Origin: CAKRJP01 sp963589425 | GTDB taxonomy: Bacteria; Bacillota; Clostridia; Lachnospirales; Lachnospiraceae | DNA: 64,000 nucleotides | NCBI GenBank assembly: GCA_963589425.1 | Contig: CAVAKZ010000008.1 | Coordinates: forward strand, 1-64,000 | Direction of reading: 5' to 3' | In this document: piece by piece, positions 15,482 through 23,655 of the stretch | Numbering within the stretch: the stretch's first letter is position 1 | How the letters are laid out: every line of letters starts with the position of its first letter | Notes under the pieces: model-generated | Seen by the model: only the letters and a program-made list of their open reading frames with translations | What the model was told of the DNA's origin: nothing | Database searches by the model: none | Program-made: the position numbers and the translations under genes

Positions 15482-16810
15482 GTGATGGAAATAAAAGATT
15501 TGGAACTTTTGCAGGACACCAATAAGGTCAATGAGTTGCTGGCTCGTTACGGGGTGAAGTTTGGTATTTATAAAAATAATACTTTTAAAGAGCAGCTCTT
15601 TCCCTTTGATGCCATTCCCAGAATTATTGAGGCAGAGGAATTTGCCTATCTGGAGAAGGGCTTAAAACAGCGGGTTATGGCCCTGAATCTTTTTTTGAAG
15701 GACATTTATGGCAGTAAGGCAATTTTGAAGGACAAGATTATCCCAGAGGACTTTATTTTTTCTTCCAGCGGTTATATGGCAGAGTGTGAGGGAGCAAGAC
15801 CGCCAAAGGATATTTATTCTCATATTTCCGGAATCGATTTGGTTAAGGGGAAAAATGATACCTGGTACATTTTGGAGGATAACCTAAGAGTTCCTTCCGG
15901 AGCCTCCTACCCCATGATTGCCAGAGAGATCTGCAGAAGATGTTCCCCTAATACCTTCCATGATACCCATTTGGAGGATAATCGAAATTATGCCAAGTTA
16001 TTAAAGCATACCATGGATTATGTAAATACTGGGGGCCTTAATGTTATTTTGACTCCGGGCCGTTACAATGCCGCTTATTTTGAACATTCTTACCTGGCAG
16101 AAAAGACAGGAGCAAAGTTGGTAAATGGCTCAGAATTATTAGTGGAAAATGACCACCTCTACTACCTGACAGCTTCAGGAAAGAAGGAGCTTGTGGGAGC
16201 AGTTTACAGAAGAATTTCTGATGAATACCTAGATCCCATGAACTTTAATCCGGAATCCTTAATTGGAATTCCTCATATTTATGATGTCTTTAGAAAGGGA
16301 AATGTTGCTCTTTTAAATGCGCCTGGCAATGGGATTGCAGATGACAAGGGAATCTACTATTTTGTTCCCCGAATGATTTCTTACTATTTGGGAGAGGAAG
16401 CTATTTTAAACAATGCTCCCACCTACCTGCCTTTCTATGAAGAGGATATGAACTATGTATTGGAGCATTTTGACGATCTGGTATTAAAGGATGTAGCGGA
16501 AGCCGGTGGCTATGGGGTTCTCTTTGGAAATTCCCTTAGCAAGGATCAGAAGGCAGATTTTTTGGAGCTTTTGAAAAAAGAACCGAGACGCTTTATTGCC
16601 CAGGAGGTTATTGATTTCCAGGACATCGATATTATGGAAAATGGAGAAAGGCTTCCTAGAAAGGCAGATCTTCGAGCCTTTGTGCTAACGGCCGAAGAGC
16701 CTTTGGTATGGAAGAGTGGATTGACCAGGTTTTCCAGAAATCCAGATTCGTTTATTGTTAACTCATCTCAGGGAGGAGGATTTAAGGACACATGGATATT
16801 ATCTCGATAG
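15482..16810 (+). CDS. Circularly permuted ATP-grasp ligase (DUF404/DUF407 type)
   Basis: This 442-aa protein belongs to the circularly permuted ATP-grasp family. Segments include FPFDAIPRII near the start, LEDNLRVPSGASYPM, ADDKGIYYFVPRMI, VLKDVAEAGGYGV and RADLRAFVL-like basic and acidic residues that bind ATP and Mg. These proteins form amide bonds, probably on peptides or on a protein tail, and occur with alpha-E and transglutaminase-like genes (the amidoligase clusters described by Iyer and Aravind). The natural substrate is unknown. Start could be GTG 15482 or ATG 15485; the ribosome site is weak. It overlaps the alpha-E gene by 19 bases. Confidence 0.88.
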   Translation: MMEIKDLELLQDTNKVNELLARYGVKFGIYKNNTFKEQLFPFDAIPRIIEAEEFAYLEKGLKQRVMALNLFLKDIYGSKAILKDKIIPEDFIFSSSGYMAECEGARPPKDIYSHISGIDLVKGKNDTWYILEDNLRVPSGASYPMIAREICRRCSPNTFHDTHLEDNRNYAKLLKHTMDYVNTGGLNVILTPGRYNAAYFEHSYLAEKTGAKLVNGSELLVENDHLYYLTASGKKELVGAVYRRISDEYLDPMNFNPESLIGIPHIYDVFRKGNVALLNAPGNGIADDKGIYYFVPRMISYYLGEEAILNNAPTYLPFYEEDMNYVLEHFDDLVLKDVAEAGGYGVLFGNSLSKDQKADFLELLKKEPRRFIAQEVIDFQDIDIMENGERLPRKADLRAFVLTAEEPLVWKSGLTRFSRNPDSFIVNSSQGGGFKDTWILSR

Positions 16811-17454
16811 AACAGGCAAATTGCCTTTATTGGTTAGGCAGATATACAGAGCGGGTCTACACAACCATTCGCATTTATTTTGAACGCTTTGATCGAATGA
16901 TCGATGAAAATCAGGACAGCTATGAGCAGTTTTGTCAGATGATCGATATTCCAAATATATACACTTCCAGAGAAGATTTCTTAAAGCGCTATCCTTTTGA
17001 TACAGATAATCCGGACTCTATTATCAGTAACATGTATAGGGCTTATGATAACGGAATTGTGCTAAGAGAGAAGATCACTACAGAGGCCCTTTCCTATATA
17101 CAGCTTGCAGTTTATGAGCTAAAGAAGGCAGCAGTCAGCAGGTCTCCCCTAATTGAAATGCAGCAGGTGCTTGATTATCTCCTGGCTTTTTGGGGAACCA
17201 TCGATGATCGGATTGATTCAGAACATATTCGAAATGTGATTAAGGCGGGAAAAAGAATTGAACGCATTGATCTTTATGCCAGACTGGGACTAGATGCGAA
17301 AGAAATTTTAAGAGAAGTTCATCGCATGAAACCCCGGGTGGAAAAAAGCGGACTTTCCTACGAGAAAGAGAAATTGGATCAATTAGAAGCCCTTGTCTTG
17401 GAAGACAAGATTGATTATTATAAGATTGTATTTTTGGTAGAAAGTATCTTGTGA
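16792..17454 (+). CDS. Alpha-E domain protein (DUF403)
   Basis: This 220-aa all-helical protein has the alpha-E signature NCLYWLGRYTERVYTTIR near the N-terminus and a long helical remainder. The family nearly always travels with DUF404/407 ATP-grasp proteins and transglutaminase-like enzymes. At 220 aa it is shorter than the usual 300 or so, but its ends look intact. It overlaps the ATP-grasp gene by 19 bases, indicating translational coupling. Its role is unknown; it may support amide-bond formation. A hairpin starts at its stop codon. Confidence 0.85.
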   Translation: MDIISIEQANCLYWLGRYTERVYTTIRIYFERFDRMIDENQDSYEQFCQMIDIPNIYTSREDFLKRYPFDTDNPDSIISNMYRAYDNGIVLREKITTEALSYIQLAVYELKKAAVSRSPLIEMQQVLDYLLAFWGTIDDRIDSEHIRNVIKAGKRIERIDLYARLGLDAKEILREVHRMKPRVEKSGLSYEKEKLDQLEALVLEDKIDYYKIVFLVESIL

Positions 17455-17497
17455 TGTCCGGCTTTTAGGGGAAGCTTAGATAAGCCCAGACATCACA
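17450..17497 (+). promoter_or_regulatory. Intercistronic hairpin just before the transglutaminase ribosome site
   Basis: TGTGATGTC (17450-17458) pairs with GACATCACA (17489-17497), and inside it GGCTT (17460-17464) pairs with AAGCC (17482-17486). The stop codon of the alpha-E gene (17452-17454) is in the 5' arm, and the ribosome site AAGGAGG (17501-17507) lies three bases past the stem. No T-run follows, so it is not a normal terminator. A ribosome ending on the alpha-E gene would open it, which could couple translation. Confidence 0.55.
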
Positions 17498-17512
17498 GAC
17501 AAGGAGGAAATG

Positions 17513-18316
17513 GTGGAAGTACTGCATTTTGAATATAAGATGGAAATTCAGTATGAGATCCCGGTTCATCTCTGTCATTTTACAATCAAGTGTATACCAA
17601 AAGATGATAAGAGGCAGACTCTGCTTGAAAGCAAGATTGAATTGCTTCCAGACTGCCCTTATTCTTTTGGAGAAGATGCCTGGAACAACAGGCAGATCTA
17701 TGGCCGGGTAGAGGGGGCGCATGATCGCTTCTTGTTTCGCATTAGCGGTGATGTTCTAAATAAAGAAAGGGAATATGTAGAAGAGGCCAATGAAGAGAAA
17801 ATCTCGGTATATCGTTTCCCTACAGGAAAATGTGTGCCCGGAAAGGCGCTTTTGTCTTATTATGACAGGCTTTCAGAGCATTTAAATCAGCTGCCTGATG
17901 ATAGGGAGAAATGTATTTATATCATGGAGAAACTTTATAATGATTTTTCCTATGTACCTTCTTCTACTCAGGTAGACACAGAAGCGGAGGAAGCCTGGAA
18001 GCTGGGAAAGGGTGTTTGTCAGGACTATGCCCATATTTACATTAGCTTACTTCGTTTGGCAGGTATTCCGGCTAGGTATGTCTGCGGCCTAATCCAGGGA
18101 GAAGGGGAGAGCCATGCCTGGACAGAGGCCTTGCTGGGGAATCGGTGGTACGGCTTTGATCCGACCCATAATCGGCCGGTAAAAAAAGGATATATTAAAC
18201 TGGGGGATGGAAGAGACGCCGGGGATTGTGCCATTAACCGGGGGATTATGTTCGGAGGCGGTGCCCAGACCCAGAAAATCTCCGTTTTGGTGGAGGAAAG
18301 GAAAGAAGAAAAATAG
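17513..18316 (+). CDS. Transglutaminase-like cysteine protease
   Basis: This roughly 267-aa protein has an N-terminal beta domain and a transglutaminase core with catalytic Cys169 (GKGVCQDYAH), His201 (GESHAWTEAL) and Asp216 (YGFDPTHN). Bacterial members act as proteases or amide-forming enzymes and pair with alpha-E and ATP-grasp proteins. GTG 17513 is preferred as start because ATG 17510 is only two bases from AAGGAGG. It is 58 bases after the alpha-E gene, with a hairpin between, and its TAG abuts the next ATG. The enzyme could reverse or process bonds made by the ligase; this is inference. Confidence 0.87.
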   Translation: MEVLHFEYKMEIQYEIPVHLCHFTIKCIPKDDKRQTLLESKIELLPDCPYSFGEDAWNNRQIYGRVEGAHDRFLFRISGDVLNKEREYVEEANEEKISVYRFPTGKCVPGKALLSYYDRLSEHLNQLPDDREKCIYIMEKLYNDFSYVPSSTQVDTEAEEAWKLGKGVCQDYAHIYISLLRLAGIPARYVCGLIQGEGESHAWTEALLGNRWYGFDPTHNRPVKKGYIKLGDGRDAGDCAINRGIMFGGGAQTQKISVLVEERKEEK

Positions 18317-19267
18317 ATGATAGAAGAAGTGGTATCTGTAGGTCTGCCTATAGATGAGACCTTGAGAATAAAAAAGAATAGGATTATGCCAAAGAAGCCC
18401 TCTCAGGGAATGAAGCGAATCAGTATTGTAACTGGTATCCATGGAGATGAGTTAGAGGGTCAGTATGTTTGCTTTGAACTCCAAAGAAGGATTAAAGAGC
18501 AGGAAGACTGTCTTCAGGGAATTGTGGACGTGTATCCGGCTATGAATCCCTTGGGGATTGATTCCATTACCAGGGGGATTCCGGCCTTCGATTTAGACAT
18601 GAATCGACTCTTTCCCGGAAATATAGACGGTAATATGACAGAGTATTTGGCGGCAGGAATTATTGAGGATGTGGCAGGTTCCGATTGTGTTCTGGACATT
18701 CACGCCAGCAACCTTTATCTGACGGAAATCCCCCAGATCCGAATTAATGAGCTGCATGAGGAGAAGCTGCTTCCTATAGCCATGGAAGCCAATGTAGATT
18801 TTATTTGGATCCATGGAGCCAGCACAGTTCTGGAATCTACCTTTGCTTATAGCTTAAATAGCATCGGAACACCGGTCTTGGTAGTAGAAATGGGTGTTGG
18901 TATGCGTATTACCAAGTCCTATGGAGACCAGTTGGTAGATGGGATTTTTAAGCTGATGCAGAGTATGGGAATCTGGTCGGGCCAGGTAAATTCGGTTCGA
19001 ACCCCTATTGTATCTAAGGACCCTGATGATGTAAGCTATCTCAATGCATCGGTGGGAGGGCTTTTTTTGCCTAGCGTCAAGCATTGGGAGGAATTAAAAA
19101 AAGGAGATTTAGTAGGACGAATCGTGGATCCCTTGAGTGGCAAGGTCTTAGATGAGGTTTTGGCCCCGGTAGACGGTATCTTGTTTACTATTCGAGAGTA
19201 TCCCATTGTAGATGAGGGCTCTCTTATGGGGCGACTTCTTAGAAAGGAGGCTTATAAGAATGCGTAA
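18317..19267 (+). CDS. Aspartoacylase/succinylglutamate desuccinylase-like metalloenzyme (complete zinc site)
   Basis: This 316-aa member of the M14-related AstE/AspA family has the zinc ligands His42 and Glu45 (GIHGDELEG) and His129 (LDIHASN), plus DMNRLFPG. The C-terminal domain has a lipoyl-like beta fold ending LAPVDGILFTI. AstE-type enzymes hydrolyse N-acyl amino acids. Here it begins directly after the transglutaminase stop and overlaps the next paralogue by eight bases, so it belongs to the ATP-grasp cluster and may trim an acyl- or aminoacyl-modified product. No substrate can be named. Confidence 0.85.
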   Translation: MIEEVVSVGLPIDETLRIKKNRIMPKKPSQGMKRISIVTGIHGDELEGQYVCFELQRRIKEQEDCLQGIVDVYPAMNPLGIDSITRGIPAFDLDMNRLFPGNIDGNMTEYLAAGIIEDVAGSDCVLDIHASNLYLTEIPQIRINELHEEKLLPIAMEANVDFIWIHGASTVLESTFAYSLNSIGTPVLVVEMGVGMRITKSYGDQLVDGIFKLMQSMGIWSGQVNSVRTPIVSKDPDDVSYLNASVGGLFLPSVKHWEELKKGDLVGRIVDPLSGKVLDEVLAPVDGILFTIREYPIVDEGSLMGRLLRKEAYKNA

Positions 19268-20186
19268 GAGAATTATTTACCAGATTAAGGGCCTCTACCG
19301 GGATGATTTTCGTGTGACCGGTTTTGAATTTGGGGAAGGAAAAAAGTCCCTTTGTATCGTAGGCAGCATGCGTGGAAATGAGGTGCAGCAGGTGTACTGC
19401 TGTTCCCAGCTTGTGAAAAAATGTAAGCAGCTGGAAGAGGAGGGAAGGATCCTTCCGGACCACAAGATTTTGATTATCCCTTCTGTAAATCCTTATTCCA
19501 TGAATATTCAGAAACGGTTTTGGCCTACAGATAATACGGACATAAATCGAATGTTTCCGGGCTATGATCTGGGAGAGACCACCCAAAGGATTGCGGATGG
19601 GGTCTTTAAAGAAATCTCGGAGTACCGGTATGGAATTCAATTTACCTCTTTTTACATGCCGGGAAATTTTATCCCTCATGTAAGAGTCATGGAAGAAGGT
19701 TATACCAGTGCAGAGGCTGGAAAAGATTTTGGCCTGCCCTATGTGGTAAAAAGAGTAGTTCGCCCCTATGACACAGCCACCCTCAATTACAATTGGCAGG
19801 TTTGGGATACCCAGGCCTATTCCCTTTATACTACAAGAACCACAGGAATCGATCCCAAGGGGGCAGGCCAGGCAGTGATGGCAGTGATGAATTTCCTTGC
19901 GGCAAGGGGAATCATAAAATACCAGACTCCTTATATCAATGGATGTAAGATTATTCTAGATACAGACCTTGTCTCGGTGCGAACCGCCAAATCCGGTATT
20001 TTTGAAGCTCTTGTAAAGGCAGGAGATGAGGTTAGCATGGGCCAGCCTCTGGCAGAGATCATACATCCCTATGATGGGGAAATCATGGAGACTTTGTACG
20101 CTCCCATGAATGGGAAGATTTTCTTTATCCACAATGAACCTTTAACCTATGCCAATACTGCGGTGATCAAGATTGTGGGAGAATAA
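19260..20186 (+). CDS. AstE/AspA-like paralogue with lost zinc ligands
   Basis: This 308-aa protein has the same domain plan as the preceding one (NRMFPG at about 97-101, lipoyl-like C-terminus ending YAPMNGKIFFIH). The HGDE motif is R38-G-N-E41, and the second zinc His is replaced in YGIQFTS. Only the Glu remains, so it is a probable pseudoenzyme and may form a heterodimer with its neighbour. The start at 19260 follows AAAGGAGG and overlaps the upstream gene by eight bases, supporting 1:1 coupled expression. Confidence 0.82.
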   Translation: MRKRIIYQIKGLYRDDFRVTGFEFGEGKKSLCIVGSMRGNEVQQVYCCSQLVKKCKQLEEEGRILPDHKILIIPSVNPYSMNIQKRFWPTDNTDINRMFPGYDLGETTQRIADGVFKEISEYRYGIQFTSFYMPGNFIPHVRVMEEGYTSAEAGKDFGLPYVVKRVVRPYDTATLNYNWQVWDTQAYSLYTTRTTGIDPKGAGQAVMAVMNFLAARGIIKYQTPYINGCKIILDTDLVSVRTAKSGIFEALVKAGDEVSMGQPLAEIIHPYDGEIMETLYAPMNGKIFFIHNEPLTYANTAVIKIVGE

Positions 20187-20203
20187 CCAAAATAATAATA
20201 AAA

Positions 20204-20241
20204 AGCCTCCGACTCATGTTTTCATGAAGCGGAGGCTCTTT
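20204..20241. terminator. Terminator between convergent genes
   Basis: AGCCTCCG (20204-20211) pairs with CGGAGGCT (20230-20237), with inner CATG pairs, followed by CTTTT. A-rich sequence on the other side allows bidirectional action between the ATP-grasp cluster and the minus-strand fru operon. Confidence 0.87.
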
Positions 20242-20280
20242 TAGGTATGGAGGGTTCTTTAATGTTGTTTGATATTTGTT

Positions 20281-20538
20281 TTATAAGTTCTCTTTTAAAT
20301 ATGCTTCGATTTCAGCGATTGCTACATCCTCGTCTTCACCGTCGCACTTAATAGTAATTTCCTGGTCTTTCTTTACTGCAAGACTCATAACACCGATGAT
20401 TCTCTTGGCATCTACCTCACGGCCGTCTTTTGCGATTGTGATTTTGCAAGAAAATCCTGCAGCTTTTTTTACAAGAAAGTTAGCCGGTCTTGCGTGAATT
20501 CCTTCTGGATCTGTGATTACATACTTAATTTCTTTCAT
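20281..20538 (-). CDS. HPr-family phosphocarrier of the fructose operon, Ser46 replaced by Arg
   Basis: This 85-aa HPr-like protein retains His15 in GIHARPAN and the IIGVMSL core. The residue at position 46 is Arg (context DAKRIIGVMS), not Ser, so regulatory phosphorylation at that site is not possible. It is the last gene of fruR-fruK-fruA-HPr on the minus strand, 101 bases after fruA, and has a T-rich stretch and GTGAGG before its start. It may serve as the FruA phosphate donor, like the FPr partner of Gram-negative bacteria. It is a paralogue of the HPr at 4.2 kb. Confidence 0.9.
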   Translation of the reverse strand: MKEIKYVITDPEGIHARPANFLVKKAAGFSCKITIAKDGREVDAKRIIGVMSLAVKKDQEITIKCDGEDEDVAIAEIEAYLKENL

Positions 20539-20563
20539 TTTGCATTACCTCACTTTTTTTGTT

Positions 20564-20617
20564 TTGATTATGAATGTTTCTTTAATTATAAGTGTTTCTA
20601 TAATTATAAGTGTTAGA
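20564..20617 (-). repeat. 18-base tandem repeat, three copies
   Basis: On the plus strand three adjacent units read TTGATTATGAATGTTTCT, TTAATTATAAGTGTTTCT and ATAATTATAAGTGTTAGA. On the minus strand each contains a TATAAT-like box. The array fills the gap between fruA and the HPr gene, so it may give HPr its own promoter or tandem regulator sites. Confidence 0.7.
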
Positions 20618-20639
20618 TATCATTTTTGAAAGGATGGTT

Positions 20640-22685
20640 TTACTCTGCATCCTTCTTGATAAAGCCAAGCATTACGCAGGTGATGATAGAACCAACTACC
20701 CATGCAAGAATGTACATCAATGGCTTTCCTACAGTGGCAAATACGAAGACTCCACCGTGTGGTGACATAAGTGTACATCCAAAGGCTGCAGATAAAAGTC
20801 CGGCTACTGCGGAACCTACCAGGGTACAAGGAATTACATGTCCCGGATCTGCTGCTGCAAATGGAATGGCACCCTCTGTAATGAAGGAGCAGCCCATGAT
20901 AATGTTGGTGATCTTTGTCTCTCTCTCAGCTGCTGTAAATTTCTTTGGGAAGAAAATACAAGCAAGGGCGATACCTACAGGAGGAACCATACCACCGATC
21001 ATTACAGCTGCCATGGCAATGTAGCAAGCCTGAACTTTTGGATCTGTCTGAGCTGCACCAGCTGCAACGTAGTCAGCTGCTGTTGCAAGCATTCCGGTAC
21101 CAAATACATAAGCGGCCTTATTAATGGGGCCTCCCATGTCAATGGCCATCATTCCGGCAACGATCATACCAAGAAGCCAGATCATGCCTGTGTCAGAAAG
21201 GCTTGTAAGCATATCGCTAAGTCCGGTATTGATAAGACCAATGATCGGATTCAGGATGAAGGTCATAATAACAGCAACGATAAACATACCTACCAATGGG
21301 TAGATCAGGATTGGCTTAATTCCTTCTAAGGATTCCGGCAAATTAGCTGTGATCTTCTTAAGGAAGAGAATTGTAAATCCAGCTAAGAATCCGGTGGCAA
21401 TACCACCAAGGAAACCGGATACGGTATTTCCCCCATTATCAGCAACGAAAGCAAAACGTTGTACAAAACTTTCGAATCCGTTTAAGCTTCCCCAGTCGTA
21501 GGAAGAAACTAAGGCGTTACCGTTAGCTGCAAGAAGCCCCCCTAGGAAACCAACGGCAAGACCGGGTCTGTCAGCGATGGAGTAGGCAATGTAACCTGCA
21601 AGTACCGGAACCATAACTCCCATGGCAAGACCACCGTTGTATTTCAGGAAAGCAGAAATCGGTGATGCACTACCAAAGGCAGAACCGATGGAACCATAGC
21701 CCATCAGGGTATCGATCAAAAAGGCCAGGGCTGTTAAAATACCGCCGCCAATAACGAATGGAAGCATGTGGGATACGCCGCTCATAAGATGGGTGTAGGC
21801 CTGGTGTCCAATGCTGCCGGAGGATTGCTTGGTGTCTTCGCTGCTGCTTTCTGTAGCAGATGGGGTATAGATCGGAGCATCCTGTGCAGCTGCCTTTGTA
21901 ACTAATTCATCACTCTTCTTGATTCCGTCGGCAACCTTTACTTCAAGAAGATGTTTGCCTGCAAATCTTTCCATAGGAACCTTGGTGTCGCAAGCGATGA
22001 TAACACCTTTAGCTCCCTTAATGTCGTCTTCTGTAAGGATGTTCTTTGCCCCTCCGGAACCTCTGGTTTCTACCTTGACTTTAATGCCAAGTTTTTCTCC
22101 GGACTTTTCAATAGCCTCTGCTGCCATATAAGTATGGGCAATACCGGTAGGGCAAGCAGTTACTGCAATAACATCATATCCGTTGGTCTCAGCTGCTTTT
22201 TCAGCCTTTATTTCTTCAGCTTCTTCCTTTGCGTTCTCGGCGGCATCAATAACAGCCAGGAATTCCTCAGGGCTAGCTGCATTTCTAAGGTCACTCTGGA
22301 ATTTCTCATCCATTAAAAGCATGGAAAGACGGCTAAGTACATCTAAGTGCACATTGTCTTTGGTATTTGGTGCTGCGATCAGGAAAAAGAGATTGGCAGG
22401 TTCTCCGTCGAGAGAATCAAACTCTACTCCTTCAGGAACCAACATAGCAGCAAGTCCCGGTGCTGTAACAGTATCTGACTTGCAGTGGGGAATAGCAATA
22501 CCTTCGCCAATTCCTGTGGATCCTTCTTCCTCTCTTAAGAAAACGCCCTTTTCATAGACATCCCTGTCTGAGATATTTCCTCTTTTGACCATCAAATCTA
22601 CTAATTTTTTGATAGCCTCTTCCTTTGTTGCGGCAGTACCATGTAAGTCAATGGATACTGCAGAAAGTAAATCTTTTACTCTCAT
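20640..22685 (-). CDS. fruA: Fructose PTS EIIABC
   Basis: This 681-aa PTS permease has the order EIIA, EIIB, EIIC. EIIA has the phospho-His in EGIAIPHCKS (His67). EIIB has the phospho-Cys in VTACPTGIAHTYMA (Cys178). A linker of about 20 residues rich in Ser and Thr leads to the membrane EIIC of 8-10 segments (GGPINKAAYVFG, MVPPVGIALA). It imports fructose as fructose-1-phosphate. It lies downstream of fruK by 49 bases. A trailing HPr gene may supply phosphate. The EIIA-EIIB-EIIC fused order is typical of Bacillota FruA. Confidence 0.95.
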   Translation of the reverse strand: MRVKDLLSAVSIDLHGTAATKEEAIKKLVDLMVKRGNISDRDVYEKGVFLREEEGSTGIGEGIAIPHCKSDTVTAPGLAAMLVPEGVEFDSLDGEPANLFFLIAAPNTKDNVHLDVLSRLSMLLMDEKFQSDLRNAASPEEFLAVIDAAENAKEEAEEIKAEKAAETNGYDVIAVTACPTGIAHTYMAAEAIEKSGEKLGIKVKVETRGSGGAKNILTEDDIKGAKGVIIACDTKVPMERFAGKHLLEVKVADGIKKSDELVTKAAAQDAPIYTPSATESSSEDTKQSSGSIGHQAYTHLMSGVSHMLPFVIGGGILTALAFLIDTLMGYGSIGSAFGSASPISAFLKYNGGLAMGVMVPVLAGYIAYSIADRPGLAVGFLGGLLAANGNALVSSYDWGSLNGFESFVQRFAFVADNGGNTVSGFLGGIATGFLAGFTILFLKKITANLPESLEGIKPILIYPLVGMFIVAVIMTFILNPIIGLINTGLSDMLTSLSDTGMIWLLGMIVAGMMAIDMGGPINKAAYVFGTGMLATAADYVAAGAAQTDPKVQACYIAMAAVMIGGMVPPVGIALACIFFPKKFTAAERETKITNIIMGCSFITEGAIPFAAADPGHVIPCTLVGSAVAGLLSAAFGCTLMSPHGGVFVFATVGKPLMYILAWVVGSIITCVMLGFIKKDAE

Positions 22686-22734
22686 TGTTCTCCTCCTTTG
22701 ATTTATATGAATTTATAACCTGCTTAATAAATGC

Positions 22735-23643
22735 TTATCTGCCAATCTGGGCCAGAAGTTCTTTGACTTCAGCCTCTGTTGCCAGTTTTTCTGAAAATGC
22801 TGATGCAGATCCGGTACATAGGCCCATGTAAAAGGCGTCCTCATAGCTTCCGGTATTCTGATAGCCTGCCACAAAACCAGCTACCATGGAATCCCCGGCT
22901 CCTACTGCATTGATCAACTTTCCTTTGGGAGTTTCTGACCGGTATACAGATCCGTCTTCTGCCAAAAGCAGGGCCCCGTCTCCTGCCATGGAAACAAGAA
23001 TGTTTCTTGCGCCAAGTTCCTGTAGCTTTTTTGCGTAGGTAATCAGGTCTTCTTCTGTCTTTAACTCCAGGCCAAAAATCTCTCCCAGCTCATGGTTGTT
23101 TGGCTTAATAAGGAAAGGATGGTACTTTAGGACATTCATCAATAAATCCTTGGTGGCATCTACAACGATGTTTAGCTTTTTATTTGACAGATGCTCCAAG
23201 ATATCCATGTACATGGTTTCCGGCATACTTGATGGGATGCTGCCGGCAAGGATTAAGGTGTCGCCGTCTGAGAGAGAGTCAAGTTTCTCATAAAGCTTGT
23301 CTATGTTCTTTTGATTGATCGCCGGCCCCATGCCGTTGATCTCCATGCCGTCAATGTTTCGAATCTTCAGATTGATTCTGGAAATGCCCTCATCACAGGT
23401 GATAAAGTCATTTTTTACTCCCGACTCTGCCATAAGGCGCTTGATCTCCTCCCCGGTAAAGCCGGCTGCAAAACCTAAGGCTATAGAGTCAATTCCAAGG
23501 TTCCTAAGAACAATGGAAACGTTGATTCCTTTTCCCCCGGGATTAATAAGTTCCTTACTGGTTCGGTTTGTCATACCCTCTTTGAAATTAGGTACATCCA
23601 CGATGTAATCCAAGGATGGATTAAAAGTAACTGTGTAAACCAT
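22735..23643 (-). CDS. fruK: 1-phosphofructokinase
   Basis: This 302-aa PfkB-family kinase has the N-terminal TFNPSLDYIVDV, GGKGINVS and the C-terminal anion-hole and catalytic-base motif NAVGAGDSMVAGF. The family and position between fruR and fruA indicate phosphorylation of fructose-1-phosphate to fructose-1,6-bisphosphate. It starts 12 bases after the regulator. Tagatose-6-phosphate kinase is the main alternative, but the fruA partner favours FruK. Confidence 0.93.
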   Translation of the reverse strand: MVYTVTFNPSLDYIVDVPNFKEGMTNRTSKELINPGGKGINVSIVLRNLGIDSIALGFAAGFTGEEIKRLMAESGVKNDFITCDEGISRINLKIRNIDGMEINGMGPAINQKNIDKLYEKLDSLSDGDTLILAGSIPSSMPETMYMDILEHLSNKKLNIVVDATKDLLMNVLKYHPFLIKPNNHELGEIFGLELKTEEDLITYAKKLQELGARNILVSMAGDGALLLAEDGSVYRSETPKGKLINAVGAGDSMVAGFVAGYQNTGSYEDAFYMGLCTGSASAFSEKLATEAEVKELLAQIGR

Positions 23644-23655
23644 TTTGCCTCTCTC

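Noticed and set aside
20919..21329. Plus-strand frames opposite fruA
   Set aside because: They lie inside the EIIC coding region, have no ribosome site, and their translations lack a plausible fold.
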